NCBI GenBank assembly: GCA_013361935.1
Contig: JABFXC010000048.1
Span: 1-47,018 of the forward strand
From: Gemmatimonadaceae bacterium
Lineage (GTDB): Bacteria; Gemmatimonadota; Gemmatimonadetes; Gemmatimonadales; Gemmatimonadaceae
DNA: 47,018 bases
Direction of reading: 5' to 3'
The notes below the pieces were generated by a model. That model searched no databases, had not been told where the DNA came from, and saw only the letters and a list, made by a program, of their open reading frames with translations. How positions within the stretch are numbered: the first letter of the stretch is position 1; the number at the start of each line of letters is the position of its first letter. This document shows, one piece after another, positions 16,588 to 25,107 of the stretch. The position numbers were made by a program, and so were the translations under genes.

Positions 16588-16893
16588 ATGAAGAATACCG
16601 CATGGACGCTGATCCTTTCGCTCGCGCTCACCGCGCCGCTGGCGGCGCAGGAGCGCGGGCAGAAGGGCGATCGGATCCCCGAGGGATTCCAGCCCCCGCC
16701 GGGCATGTGCCGCATCTGGCTCGACGGCGTTCCGCCGGGCCAGCAGCCCGCGCCCACCGACTGCCCGACCGCGGTCCGCAACCGGCCGCCTAACGGTCGC
16801 GTCATCTTCGGCGACGACTACGCGAAGCGCGGGCGCGACGACGATCGCGGACGCCAGGACGACGGCAAGAGCAGGAAGCCGAAGAAGCCGTAG
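16588..16893 (+). CDS. small secreted protein with Cys-containing conserved block
   Basis: A 101-residue protein. Residues 1-20 (MKNTAWTLILSLALTAPLAA) form a Sec signal peptide with a likely cut before QERGQ. The mature part contains PPPGMCRIWLDGVPPGQQP followed by a second Cys (PTDCP), a pattern I recall from small hypothetical proteins in several phyla; the two cysteines could form a disulfide. The C-terminus from about residue 80 is Arg/Lys/Asp-rich and probably disordered. The start is fixed by GGAGG five bases upstream of the ATG. It is preceded by a 234-base gap with hairpins and followed by a terminator-like hairpin, so it is probably monocistronic. Function unknown. Confidence 0.8.
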   Translation: MKNTAWTLILSLALTAPLAAQERGQKGDRIPEGFQPPPGMCRIWLDGVPPGQQPAPTDCPTAVRNRPPNGRVIFGDDYAKRGRDDDRGRQDDGKSRKPKKP

Positions 16894-16924
16894 CGCCGGC
16901 GCGCGCGCCGCGTGAAGCTTCACC

Positions 16925-16954
16925 GAGCCGGCCGGGCGCTGCCCTGACCGGCTC
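16925..16954 (+). terminator. hairpin terminator after the small secreted protein
   Basis: Nested stem GAGCCGG (16925-16931) with CCGGCTC (16948-16954) and inner GGGC-gct-GCCC (16934-16944). The T-tract is weak (CACTCTT). A perfect 12-base palindrome GTGAAGCTTCAC precedes it at 16912-16923. Confidence 0.5.
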
Positions 16955-16976
16955 CACTCTTGCACTCCGCGCCGCC

Positions 16977-19781
16977 GTGCACCGTCAAGTCCGCGATCCC
17001 TACCTGCCGCTCGACCGCGAGGCCTTCGCCGCCGCCGAGCCCGCGACCGGCCGCGTCATCGTCATCGCCCCGACGCGCGCCGCCTGCGAGACCATCGAGA
17101 TCGGCGTCGGTCTCCACCTCGACACCTTCCTCCAGCGCCAGCACGGCGAGCTTATCCGCGAGCTCGCCCGCGCCGGCAAGGGCTTCGGCATCGTCGCCGG
17201 CACCGGCACCGGGAAGACGCTCGCCATCCGGCCGATCGCCGAGGAGATCGTCGGCACCCCGCTGCGCGTCGGCGTCGTCAACCGCGAGCGCGAGGCGACC
17301 CCGGAGACGCCGAGCTGGAACGTCGTCATCGTCACCACCGGCATCGCCCGCCGCTGGTTCCAGGACGGCGACATCCAGGCGCGCGACACCCTCGTCGTCG
17401 ACGAGATCCACCAGACCTCCGCGGAGCTCGAGCTCTGCCTCGCGTTAGGCAAGAAGGTCGGCTGCCGCTTCATCTGGCTCTCCGCCACCGTCGACCCGAG
17501 CTTCTACGCCGAGTATCTCGGCTCCGACGAGGTGATCGAGAGCTACGCCTACGACTCGAACCGCGCCGCGAAGGTCGAGGTCGTGTCGAAGGAACCGCTC
17601 GAGATGCTCGACGAGAAGTTCCTCCGCCACGTGATGAAGGGAAAGCGCGGCGTCGGGGTCTTCCTTCCGACCCGGGCCGGCGTCGAGAGCGTCGCCGCGC
17701 ACGTCCAGCGGCTCATGCCGCGCATCAACGCGGCGTACTACCACGGCGGGGAGCCGATCCGCGTCATTCGGCCCTTTCTCGAGGGGGAAGGGGAAACGCG
17801 GCCGTACGTGCTCTCGATGACCGCCGCGGGCCAGAGCGCGCTCAACGTGCGCGGGCTCGACACCGTCATCATCGACGACGTCCGCTTCACCAACGTCATC
17901 GACAAGGGACGCAACGTCCTCACCCAGCTCCACCTCGGCTCGAACGAGATCCTCCAGATGGCGGGTCGCGTGCACGGGCGCGTCGAGGGCGGCCGCGTCT
18001 TCATTCTCAGCGACCGCGACATCGACTTCTTCTCGCTGCGGCCGACGGCGCCCGAGTTCCAGCTCGCCGGCGACAGCGAGCGCGTCGCGATCACCTGCGC
18101 CGACCTCGGCGTCCGCGCCGACGAGCTCGATCTTCCCGTTCCGCTGGATCGCATCGCGTACCGGCGCGCGCTCGCGCTGCTCGAGCGCCGCGGGATCATC
18201 GAGAACGGGCGGCTCTCGACCTACGGCAAGGCGGTCGAGGCGATGCCCGTCGATCGCCCGTGGGCGGAGCTGCTCGTCAACGCCGACGACGACATGGTCC
18301 CGTACGTCGCGGTGATGGCCGGGATCGAGTCGCTGCACCGCATGACGAAGGAGGATCGCGATCTCCGCGGGCTGATCGTGCAGGGAAGCGACAATCTCAC
18401 CGCGTACAACCTCTACGCGGAGGCGTTCCAGAAAGCGGGACGAATCGGCGAAGTGTACGGGCTGCCGCGCCACCTCTTCGACGAGGAGGAGATGGCGGAG
18501 TGGTCGGAGCGGCGCGGGGTGCTCATCAAGTCGGTCGAGGACGCGGCGCTCTCGATGGCGAGCATCTACCGGTCGCTGGGCCTGGCGCTGCCGACGCGGA
18601 TGAACCAGGCGGGCGACCGCGTGCACCGGAAGTTCGCCGAGCTGCTCGCGCGCTTCATGCCCTTCGACCTCGTCATCGACGAGGAGACCGCCGACGGTCA
18701 GGACGCGCGCGTCTCGAAGACCAGCGTCGCTGGAAGCTGGGGTGCCATCGCCGGTACGCTGCGCTACTTCGCCGACCGCTTCGGGAATCCGCGCGCGTCC
18801 ATCGAGGGGACGTCCATCCCGATGGACCTCGTGCGGAAGTACGCGACGCACGGCGACTCGGAGATGCGCTACGATCCCGACCGCCGGAAGGCGGCGCTGA
18901 CGCTGCGCCGCAAGGTCGAGTACTTCGGCTTCGAGCTCGAGCGGGAGATCGAGGGCGTCGAGGAGCCGTTCCCGCCCGACGTCGCGCCCCTGGCGCGGCG
19001 CACCCTCGCCGAGGCGATGGCCCGCTTCGAGGCGAGGCACATCGCGGTGCGGAAGAACCGCGACGCGATCGAGCGCGTCCGCGAGGTCTATCGCCGCTCG
19101 GGAGGACGGACCCCGCGGCTCGGGTTCGCGGAGCTCGCCGCGTGGTACGAGTCGCAGCTCGGCGAGGTGAACACCGTCGACGACTTCCTCCGCGCCCCGC
19201 TGCGCTTCGACGCGGACGCGCTGGTGCCTCGCGAGGAGCAGGAGCGCTGGCTCGCGCTCCCCGACGCCGCGCTCATCCGCGAGCGCGAGGTCCCGATCGA
19301 ATACGACGTCGAGGAGCGGGAGGACGGATCGAAGCTCGGCGTCGCCAAGCTCGTGCTCCCCGAGAAGATCGCGCGCAACCTGACGGAGGCGGAGCTTCCC
19401 GAGCTAGATCGCCCGTTGCGCTTCGTCGTCCCGCGTGGCCAGCGAGGTGCGGCGCGGGCGTCCACGCTCGACGAGCTGCAGGACCTGCTCGACCAGCCGT
19501 GGACCGCCGACGAGATAGCCCGCCTCGAGCGCGAGCGGACGCGGGAGCGTGAGGGCCGCAAGCGCGAGTGGGGCGAGCGGAAGGCACGCGGCGAGCTGCG
19601 TCGCGGCCGCGCTGAGTCACGCGACGGGCGCGGCCGCGAAGAGGGTCGTGGCCGTCGCGACCGCAACGAGACCGGCCGCCGCGACGAGCGCGGCGGCCGG
19701 GAGGGCGGAGGGGGTCGCGGCCCCGGTCGGGGCGGCCGCGGTCAGTCGGACGTCAATCCTCGCCGCCGGCGAGGGCGCTGA
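16977..19781 (+). CDS. DEAH-type ATP-dependent helicase (HrpA/HrpB-like) with charged Arg/Gly tail
   Basis: A 934-residue helicase, probably acting on RNA. Walker A AGTGTGKT (74-81), the DEIH box (142-145) and SAT (169-171) place it near the DEAH/HrpA family. The second RecA domain contains MTAAGQSALNVRGLDTVI and a degenerate MAGRVHGR motif VI. Motifs are more divergent than in E. coli HrpA, and the helicase-associated C-domains are not clearly recognisable. From about residue 845 the chain becomes Arg/Glu and then Gly/Arg-rich (RGREEGRGRRDR, GRGPGRGGRG), a disordered RNA-binding tail. The start is a GTG. The 3' end overlaps that of the convergent transglycosylase gene by 29 bases. Leu157 is a TTA codon in an octamer. 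Confidence 0.85.
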   Translation: MHRQVRDPYLPLDREAFAAAEPATGRVIVIAPTRAACETIEIGVGLHLDTFLQRQHGELIRELARAGKGFGIVAGTGTGKTLAIRPIAEEIVGTPLRVGVVNREREATPETPSWNVVIVTTGIARRWFQDGDIQARDTLVVDEIHQTSAELELCLALGKKVGCRFIWLSATVDPSFYAEYLGSDEVIESYAYDSNRAAKVEVVSKEPLEMLDEKFLRHVMKGKRGVGVFLPTRAGVESVAAHVQRLMPRINAAYYHGGEPIRVIRPFLEGEGETRPYVLSMTAAGQSALNVRGLDTVIIDDVRFTNVIDKGRNVLTQLHLGSNEILQMAGRVHGRVEGGRVFILSDRDIDFFSLRPTAPEFQLAGDSERVAITCADLGVRADELDLPVPLDRIAYRRALALLERRGIIENGRLSTYGKAVEAMPVDRPWAELLVNADDDMVPYVAVMAGIESLHRMTKEDRDLRGLIVQGSDNLTAYNLYAEAFQKAGRIGEVYGLPRHLFDEEEMAEWSERRGVLIKSVEDAALSMASIYRSLGLALPTRMNQAGDRVHRKFAELLARFMPFDLVIDEETADGQDARVSKTSVAGSWGAIAGTLRYFADRFGNPRASIEGTSIPMDLVRKYATHGDSEMRYDPDRRKAALTLRRKVEYFGFELEREIEGVEEPFPPDVAPLARRTLAEAMARFEARHIAVRKNRDAIERVREVYRRSGGRTPRLGFAELAAWYESQLGEVNTVDDFLRAPLRFDADALVPREEQERWLALPDAALIREREVPIEYDVEEREDGSKLGVAKLVLPEKIARNLTEAELPELDRPLRFVVPRGQRGAARASTLDELQDLLDQPWTADEIARLERERTREREGRKREWGERKARGELRRGRAESRDGRGREEGRGRRDRNETGRRDERGGREGGGGRGPGRGGRGQSDVNPRRRRGR

Positions 19782-20499
19782 GCATCAGCGGCTGGGCGAC
19801 GCACCGCCCGAATCCCTTCCCGCGACAGGTCGATTGCGCGGACTGCTCGACCTCCTCGCGGACCTTGTCGGGGTAGCTGTGGCAATCCGAGGTGTTCGTT
19901 CCGCGGACGCAGCCGTTGTAGCGGAGCAGACCCACGCGCCACAGGTCGTTCGCCTCGACACCCTCCTTCGGCTTCTTCACGAAGTAGCTGAGGATGTAGA
20001 CTCCGTACTTCAGGTTCGTGCGGTCGTCGCGGAGATTCGAGCCGAAGCGGCCGCGCAGCGAGCGCCAGGATCGTGCATGCACCTGCATCAGCCCGAGCGC
20101 GCCGACCTTGGAGCGCGCGCTGGACTTGAGGATGTCGTTCTCGGTGAGCATCACGCCGAGCACGAGGGCCGGAGGAACGCGGCGAACGTACGCCTCGCGG
20201 ACCGCCGCATCGGCGAGCGAGTCCGCGCGCAGCGAATCGACGTGCCCCGTCCGCATCAGATCCTCGGCGAAGTGCCGCCGGTCCGTCTCGAACTGCGGCG
20301 ATCCGACCGCCTCGGCGCTGTCCGCCTGAATCCAGGGAGAATGAGCCAGCACCGAGTCCCGCCACCCCGCCGCCGCGAAGAGACGCTCGCCCAGCGGCTC
20401 CCGGCCGCGCAGCACCGGGGAGATCCCACCGGCGGCGAGGTCGATTGTCGCGAGCGCGAGCGTACCAAGCAGCAGCTGGCGGAACAGGGGTCTGACCAT
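19753..20499 (-). CDS. secreted lytic transglycosylase (SLT domain)
   Basis: A 248-residue peptidoglycan-cleaving enzyme. The N-terminal hydrophobic stretch (residues 5-24) is a signal peptide or anchor. The SLT domain has catalytic Glu120 in MLTENDILKSSARSKVGALGLMQV, the typical 'E...S.ARS..GA.GLMQ' pattern, and a later RYNGC segment matching the family's AYN(A/G)G motif. Several Cys near the end (C197, C205, C224 by rough count) could form disulfides. AGGAG just before the ATG at 20499 sets the start. The gene is convergent with, and overlaps, the helicase end; its promoter shares the 218-base region with the LysM gene. It probably works in cell-wall remodelling. Confidence 0.9.
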   Translation of the reverse strand: MVRPLFRQLLLGTLALATIDLAAGGISPVLRGREPLGERLFAAAGWRDSVLAHSPWIQADSAEAVGSPQFETDRRHFAEDLMRTGHVDSLRADSLADAAVREAYVRRVPPALVLGVMLTENDILKSSARSKVGALGLMQVHARSWRSLRGRFGSNLRDDRTNLKYGVYILSYFVKKPKEGVEANDLWRVGLLRYNGCVRGTNTSDCHSYPDKVREEVEQSAQSTCRGKGFGRCVAQPLMLSALAGGED

Positions 20500-20717
20500 T
20501 CTTCTCCTGGGCCCAGGGGGACGTGCGACAGCCGCGCGCCTGGACCAGAGAACCGGTCGCGCGCGATGCCGCCTGACCAGAGGAAGCTAACCCCGGTATG
20601 CGGGCTCATCCGGCCCCAGAGCGGACGCGACAGCGACCCAATCCCGACCGATCGTTCAGCGGGCTCTACCATAAGACCCGCGCGGCGCCGGTATCGTTCT
20701 CGCAAATAGGGCAGCCG

Positions 20718-21419
20718 ATGCCACGAATGCTCGGCGCGCTCGTCACCCAGATCGCTCTCGTCGTCGTCCTCCTGCTCGGCGGGCTCGCGATCCACGTCTA
20801 CCGCACGGACCCACGGCCGGCGCGCACGCTGGTCGAGCACGAGCTGCGCGGCGGGATACTCAACGACAGCGAGCACGTCTCGCGGATCGTGACCGTCTTT
20901 CGCCGCCGGCCGAGCGACTACTTTCGCGCGACTCGAGGGATTCTCGCGCTGACCGATCACCGGCTGGTGTACGTCGGCATCGCGCCGCGCGACATCATGG
21001 GTCCGGAGGACCCCGTGCCGGCGATCGAGTCGACGGACTTCCCCGCGGACACCACGCTGCGGGCGTCCGCGGGACACGCGCAGCTCGGCGCCACGCGGGC
21101 GATCGTCCTCGTCCACGGCGACGAGCGCGACACCTTCGGCGTGGCCGACGAGGACTGGCAGGATGCCGAGGCGATCCTTCGCGAGCTGAACGCCCGCCAG
21201 GATGCGCAGCGCGCCGAAGCGGCGCGGCTACGGCGTGAGGCGGCGGTCGCCGACTCCATCGCCCGGGCGCCGAAGTGGCACGTGGTCGGCCGAGGCGAGG
21301 CGCTGAGCACCATCGCCACGATGTACGGGACGACGGTCGAGCAACTGCGTGCCCTCAACAACCTGGCCTCGGACCGGATCAAGGTCGGGCAGCGGCTGCT
21401 CGTGAAGCCGCAGACGTGA
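20718..21419 (+). CDS. membrane-anchored LysM-domain protein
   Basis: A 233-residue protein. A single N-terminal helix (about residues 7-27, LVTQIALVVVLLLGGLAI) anchors it in the inner membrane. The middle part is beta-rich and unassigned, and a charged helical linker with QDAQRAEAARLRREAA follows. The C-terminal LysM domain (about 187-231: WHVVGRGEALSTIATMYGTT ... IKVGQRLLV) should bind peptidoglycan. The ATG at 20718 is chosen because it begins the membrane helix; there is only a weak AGGG ribosome binding site. It lies divergent from the transglycosylase, consistent with a shared cell-wall role, and is followed 10 bases later by the App1-like phosphatase. Confidence 0.85.
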   Translation: MPRMLGALVTQIALVVVLLLGGLAIHVYRTDPRPARTLVEHELRGGILNDSEHVSRIVTVFRRRPSDYFRATRGILALTDHRLVYVGIAPRDIMGPEDPVPAIESTDFPADTTLRASAGHAQLGATRAIVLVHGDERDTFGVADEDWQDAEAILRELNARQDAQRAEAARLRREAAVADSIARAPKWHVVGRGEALSTIATMYGTTVEQLRALNNLASDRIKVGQRLLVKPQT

Positions 21420-21429
21420 GGACCGGGCG

Positions 21430-22608
21430 GTGAGCGGAGGATGGTTGTCGCGGGCGCGACGCTACGTGGACCGCGATCCGTACATGATCGCGGGGTATCG
21501 CACGTACGGGAGCGCCACGCGAGTGCTGGTGCGTGGCCGGGCGATGGAGGACGAGGGGGTGCGGCCCGCCGGCGAGCGAGACTCCCTCTGGCGCAACCTC
21601 CTCAACAGCTACCGCCGCATCGAGGCCGATCCGCTCCATCACGCGCGAGTGCGCGCGAGCGTTGGCGGCGCGACCACGGAGCTCACCGCCGACGACGAAG
21701 GCTTCTTCAGCGGGTGGATCGAGCTGCCGCGGCCCATCGAGGACCGCGGCTGGATACCGATCGATCTCGAGCTCCTGTCGCCGGCGGGAGCTCACGCGAC
21801 GTCGATCGCCTCGAAGGCCGAGGCGCTGATCGCTCCCGCGTCCGCGCGCTTCATGGTGATCAGCGACATCGACGACACGGTTCTGCAGTCGCACGTGACG
21901 AGCCTCGTGCAGGCGTTCCGCACGGTGCTCCTGGGCAACGCGCGCACGCGGCTCCCCTTCCCGGGAGTCGCGGCCTTCTATCGGGCGCTGCACGCGGGCG
22001 CCTCGGGCGGCGAGGAGAATCCGATCTTCTACGTCTCGAGCAGCCCGTGGAACCTGTACGACCTGCTCGTCGACTTCCTGTCGCACCAGGGGATCCCCGC
22101 GGGGCCGCTGACGCTGCGCGACTGGGACGTGAGCGCGCGCGCGCTGATGGGCGGCCATCTGAAGAGCTTCAAGAGCGGCGCGATCGACGAGATCATGCGC
22201 ACCTTCGCCGAGCTGCCCGTCATCCTGATCGGCGACAGCAGCCAGCGAGATCCCGAGATCTACCGCGACATCGTCCGCGAGTACCCCGACCGTGTGCTCG
22301 CCGTGTACATCCGCGACGTGAAGCGCACGCCCGAGCGACACGCCGCGCTCGCGGCGCTGGTGCGCGAGGTGGAGGCGGCGCGGTCGGTGCTCGTGATCGC
22401 GGACGACACCATGGCCGCGGCGCGTCACGCGGCGGAGCGCGGCTACATCGACGCGAGGGCGCTCCCGGAGATCGGCGGGGAGAAGCGGATGGACGAGGCG
22501 ACCGCGCCAGGCAAGGTCGGTGCGCCGGCGGCGACCGCCGATTCGTCCGCGCCGCCCGCGGTGGTCGACGCCGAGCAGGGACACAACGAGGGGCCAACCC
22601 CGCGGTAG
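21430..22608 (+). CDS. App1-type phosphatidate phosphatase domain protein
   Basis: A 392-residue protein of the App1/DUF2183 family, a HAD-like phosphatase that in yeast dephosphorylates phosphatidic acid. The catalytic DxDxT motif is seen as DIDDT at 146-150 (SDIDDTVLQS), followed by VSSSPWNLYDLL and GDSSQRDPEIY, both characteristic of the family. The N-terminal 135 residues form a beta-rich domain usual for bacterial members. The last 40 residues are Ala/Pro-rich and disordered. The GTG start has AGGA seven bases upstream and follows the LysM stop by 10 bases, so the two are probably co-transcribed. Its bacterial substrate is not known. Confidence 0.88.
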   Translation: MSGGWLSRARRYVDRDPYMIAGYRTYGSATRVLVRGRAMEDEGVRPAGERDSLWRNLLNSYRRIEADPLHHARVRASVGGATTELTADDEGFFSGWIELPRPIEDRGWIPIDLELLSPAGAHATSIASKAEALIAPASARFMVISDIDDTVLQSHVTSLVQAFRTVLLGNARTRLPFPGVAAFYRALHAGASGGEENPIFYVSSSPWNLYDLLVDFLSHQGIPAGPLTLRDWDVSARALMGGHLKSFKSGAIDEIMRTFAELPVILIGDSSQRDPEIYRDIVREYPDRVLAVYIRDVKRTPERHAALAALVREVEAARSVLVIADDTMAAARHAAERGYIDARALPEIGGEKRMDEATAPGKVGAPAATADSSAPPAVVDAEQGHNEGPTPR

Positions 22609-22656
22609 CCGTTCCCGTACAACCTCGCTCTACTCCCGCTCGGGGGAAGGTCGTAT

Positions 22657-22689
22657 GTTGGGGGCGCTCGACGGACCCCTACCCCCAAC
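22657..22689 (+). promoter_or_regulatory. hairpin in the leader of the Yip1 gene
   Basis: Perfect 8-bp arms GTTGGGGG (22657-22664) and CCCCCAAC (22682-22689) with a 17-base loop end 12 bases before the Yip1 start codon. It may be a leader structure or a terminator for the App1-like gene; there is no T-tract. Confidence 0.3.
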
Positions 22690-22701
22690 CCAAGAGCAGA
22701 C

Positions 22702-23436
22702 ATGGCTACCCCAGACATCGTGAGCACGGCACCGGCAAACGAGCCGTCGCTCATGGAAGACATCATCGAGATCTTCTACGCGCCCTCGCGCGTCTTCGCC
22801 CGGCGTCGCGACAATCCCCGCTTCTGGGGCGCCTTCCTCGTCCTCTCCATCCTCTTCGCCCTCGGCGTGTGGGTGATGATGAAGAACCTGTCGTCGGTGA
22901 TGGACGCGCAGTTCGCCCGTCAGTCGGCGGAGATGATGCGCAAGAACCCGCAGATCACGCAGGAGCAGCTCGACAAGGGCCGGCGCTTCGGGCAGGCGAT
23001 CGCGCCCTTCGCCGGGATCATCGGCGCGGTGATCTCGACGCTCATCCTCGGCGTCGCGGTCTGGATCGTGGGGAAGCTGTTCGACTCGAAGGCCGACGTG
23101 AAGCAGGGCGTGATGATCGCGACCTTCGCCTCGTTTCCGAAGATCATCGACCTGCTGCTCGTCGCCATCCTCGCGATGACGGTGGGGACGGGGAACATCA
23201 CGAACATGGCCGCGGCGGGTCCGAGCCTCGCGCGGCTGGCGCCCGCGGATTCGGCGCCACTGCTGCTCGGCGTGCTCTCGCGCTTCAGCATCGGGGTGAT
23301 CTGGGCGACGATCCTGATCGCGATCGGGCTGCACGTCGTCGGACGGATCGCGAAGGGACGCGCCTATGCCGCGGCCATCGTGCTCTGGATCCTGGGCACC
23401 GCGTTCGCGGCGATGGGCGCGCTGCGCGGAGGCTGA
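22702..23436 (+). CDS. Yip1-family membrane protein
   Basis: A 244-residue inner-membrane protein with an N-terminal amphipathic segment (IIEIFYAPSRVFARRRDNPRF) typical of bacterial Yip1-domain proteins. Five hydrophobic helices follow: roughly residues 42-60, 103-128, 138-162, 190-215 and 222-240. A charged stretch (FARQSAEMMRKNPQITQEQL) sits between the first two. The function of bacterial Yip1 proteins is not established. The start has GAG-rich sequence upstream and a hairpin in the leader. A very strong palindromic terminator follows 20 bases after the stop. Confidence 0.82.
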   Translation: MATPDIVSTAPANEPSLMEDIIEIFYAPSRVFARRRDNPRFWGAFLVLSILFALGVWVMMKNLSSVMDAQFARQSAEMMRKNPQITQEQLDKGRRFGQAIAPFAGIIGAVISTLILGVAVWIVGKLFDSKADVKQGVMIATFASFPKIIDLLLVAILAMTVGTGNITNMAAAGPSLARLAPADSAPLLLGVLSRFSIGVIWATILIAIGLHVVGRIAKGRAYAAAIVLWILGTAFAAMGALRGG

Positions 23437-23455
23437 GCGCCGGCGGTGAAACAGC

Positions 23456-23493
23456 AGCGCCCGACGCGAGCTCGCGTCGGGCGCTTCTGTTTT
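23456..23493 (+). terminator. strong palindromic terminator between convergent genes
   Basis: A perfect 30-base palindrome (23456-23485, arms AGCGCCCGACGCGAG and CTCGCGTCGGGCGCT) is followed by TCTGTTTT. It ends transcription of the Yip1 gene and may also act on the minus-strand gene ending at 23509. Confidence 0.85.
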
Positions 23494-23508
23494 CGATCGC
23501 GACGAAGG

Positions 23509-23712
23509 TCAGCCGTGAATGTTCGGAGCGTCGGCCGCCGTCTCGTCGGCGCCGGACTTGTCGCCGCGCTTCTGCTTCTTGAGCTGCTCGGAGGCCGCGA
23601 ACTCCTGCTTCGACTTCTCGAGCAGGCCCGAGCTCTCCTTGAGATCGTCCTTGTCCGATCCGCCCGACTCCGGACGGTTGCTCGGGATCGCGTGCTGTGG
23701 CTTGCCGCCCAT
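23509..23712 (-). CDS. small hydrophilic protein, function unknown
   Basis: A 67-residue, highly charged protein (MGGKPQHAIPSNRPESGGSD ...), rich in Lys, Asp, Glu and Ser, with no hydrophobic segment or cysteine. It looks intrinsically disordered, like small bacterial stress-associated proteins, but I do not recognise a named family. AGGAG seven bases before the ATG at 23712 and normal codon use make it a credible gene. It is the only gene between the Yip1 terminator and the GNAT gene, 64 bases downstream of the latter on the same strand. Confidence 0.7.
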   Translation of the reverse strand: MGGKPQHAIPSNRPESGGSDKDDLKESSGLLEKSKQEFAASEQLKKQKRGDKSGADETAADAPNIHG

Positions 23713-23775
23713 CTGATGCTCCTGGTGAGATGTCCGGGGGCGAGAAGGTCAGGAAGCGTGCCGCGAGCGACGCGG

Positions 23776-24288
23776 TCAGGGGATCGTCGCCTCGTATCGC
23801 TCCGTGTGATACGGCTCGAAGCCGCGCGCCCGGTAGTTGGCGAGCGCGGCCGGGTGATCGAGGGTGCAGGTGTGCAGCCAGACCGATGTCGCCCCGAGCC
23901 GCCACGCCTCCTCCACCGCGACGGTGAGCAGATAGCCGCCGAGCCCGCGGCCGATGAAGCGGGGGACGAGCCCGAAGTACACGATCTCGACGTCGCCGTC
24001 GTCGTGCCGCTGGAGCTCGAAGTATCCCGCGGTCTCTTCGTCGACGGTGAGCACGTGGACGTGGACGCCCGGCTGCGCGAGATGCTCGGCGAGCCGCGGA
24101 TCGCTCCACGCGTCGCGGTCGTGCCAGTGCCAGCTCGCGCCGACGGCCTGGTAGAGCGCGCGGTAGCGATCGACCGGGCAGGGCACGATCTGCTGGACGC
24201 GGGCGCCGGCGCCCGCGTGGCGAGTGCGGCGGAGCGCGGCGGGCGAGGTCATGCGGAGGTAGGTCCGCGTGACGGTGGTATTCGGCAT
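23776..24288 (-). CDS. GNAT-family N-acetyltransferase
   Basis: A 170-residue acyl-CoA-dependent acetyltransferase. The acetyl-CoA pyrophosphate-binding loop is seen as PRFIGRGLGGYLL (R-x-x-G-x-G type), preceded by the beta strand DVEIVYFGLVP and followed by the C-terminal LANYRARGFEPYHTERY typical of the fold. The substrate is unknown. No ribosome binding site precedes the ATG; TATAGC ends five bases upstream on the minus strand, suggesting a leaderless transcript. It is divergent from the TetR gene, and one copy of the TetR-type operator lies 64 bases upstream of its start, so it could be a TetR target. Confidence 0.88.
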   Translation of the reverse strand: MPNTTVTRTYLRMTSPAALRRTRHAGAGARVQQIVPCPVDRYRALYQAVGASWHWHDRDAWSDPRLAEHLAQPGVHVHVLTVDEETAGYFELQRHDDGDVEIVYFGLVPRFIGRGLGGYLLTVAVEEAWRLGATSVWLHTCTLDHPAALANYRARGFEPYHTERYEATIP

Positions 24289-24351
24289 CAGAGGCTATAT
24301 CGCGGGTGCGTCCCGGGCGGGCAAGCGTCGTGGACCCGAAAATGCGTCATA

Positions 24352-24365
24352 GGACCGATGAGTCC
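24352..24365. promoter_or_regulatory. upstream operator-like site, copy 1
   Basis: GGACCGATGAGTCC is a near-palindrome matching 13 of 14 bases of the site that overlaps the TetR promoter at 24475-24488. The following bases are also similar (AATACATTGGC here, TATATTGGC there). It lies between the GNAT and TetR genes. Confidence 0.6.
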
Positions 24366-24465
24366 AATACATTGGCAGCATGGCGGAGCCGAGAGTCGAT
24401 CCAGCCGTCCATCTTTGACGTAAGCATTTGATTTCCAGGCACTTGTCGGAACGGATTCATGGTTC

Positions 24466-24494
24466 TTGAAACTTGGACCGATCAGTCCTATATT
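24466..24494 (+). promoter_or_regulatory. TetR-gene promoter with operator filling the spacer
   Basis: TTGAAA (24466-24471) and TATATT (24489-24494) form a sigma-70-type promoter with a 17-base spacer. The near-palindrome GGACCGATCAGTCC (24475-24488) lies inside the spacer and touches the -10 box, ideal for repression. The ATG is seven bases after the -10 box, so the transcript is probably leaderless. GACCGATC-type cores are common in TetR-family operators. Confidence 0.75.
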
Positions 24495-24501
24495 GGCGCC
24501 C

Positions 24502-25107
24502 ATGCGTGACAGGAAAGCGGAGATCTTGGATGCGGCCGCGCGGCTGATCGCGAGGCAGGGCTACAAGCAGACGTCCATCGACGACGTGATCGAGGCGTCG
24601 GGACTCTGCGGGAAGAGCCATTTCTACCACCATTTCAAGTCGAAGGAACAGCTCGGCCACGAGGTGCTCAACCGTTCGTTCGAGCGGTTCGGGGAGCGCG
24701 GGCTGGCGATCCTTCGCGAGCCGCTGATCGATCCGATCGAGCGGCTCAATCTCTTCATCGACTCGATCGTCGTGGCGCAGGCGGAGCGCGGCTGTCTCGG
24801 GAGCTCGCCCTTCTGCGGAGTCGCCGCCGAGATGGCGGATGCGGGAGAAGGGTTCCGCACGCGAATCGACGCCGTGTTCGATCGCTGGTGCGACCAGATC
24901 CGTTCGCTGCTCGAGCAGTCCGATGGGCGGTTGCGCGAAGGCGTGGATGCGGCGCGGGTGGCGCGCTTCATCATCGCGACGCTGGAAGGTGCGGTGCTCA
25001 TGACGCGCGTCTCGCGCGAGATCAAGGTGATGCAGGGGATCGCGGACGACCTGAAGCGGTTCATCGCGATGCACCTGCAGGAGCAGGAAGCGGAGGCGAA
25101 CGCATGA
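24502..25107 (+). CDS. TetR-family transcriptional repressor
   Basis: A 201-residue regulator. The N-terminal helix-turn-helix lies at about residues 7-55 (KAEILDAAARLIARQGYKQT ... SHFYHHFKSKEQL). The C-terminal ligand domain includes GCLGSSPFCGVAAEM with two cysteines and resembles the C-terminal domain of NemR/AcuR-like regulators of reactive small molecules; a thiol-based sensor is possible but unproven. The ATG at 24502 is chosen because an in-frame TTG at 24466 would lie within the promoter. It probably represses itself through the operator in its own promoter. Its stop overlaps the ECF sigma start by four bases (ATGA). Confidence 0.92.
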   Translation: MRDRKAEILDAAARLIARQGYKQTSIDDVIEASGLCGKSHFYHHFKSKEQLGHEVLNRSFERFGERGLAILREPLIDPIERLNLFIDSIVVAQAERGCLGSSPFCGVAAEMADAGEGFRTRIDAVFDRWCDQIRSLLEQSDGRLREGVDAARVARFIIATLEGAVLMTRVSREIKVMQGIADDLKRFIAMHLQEQEAEANA

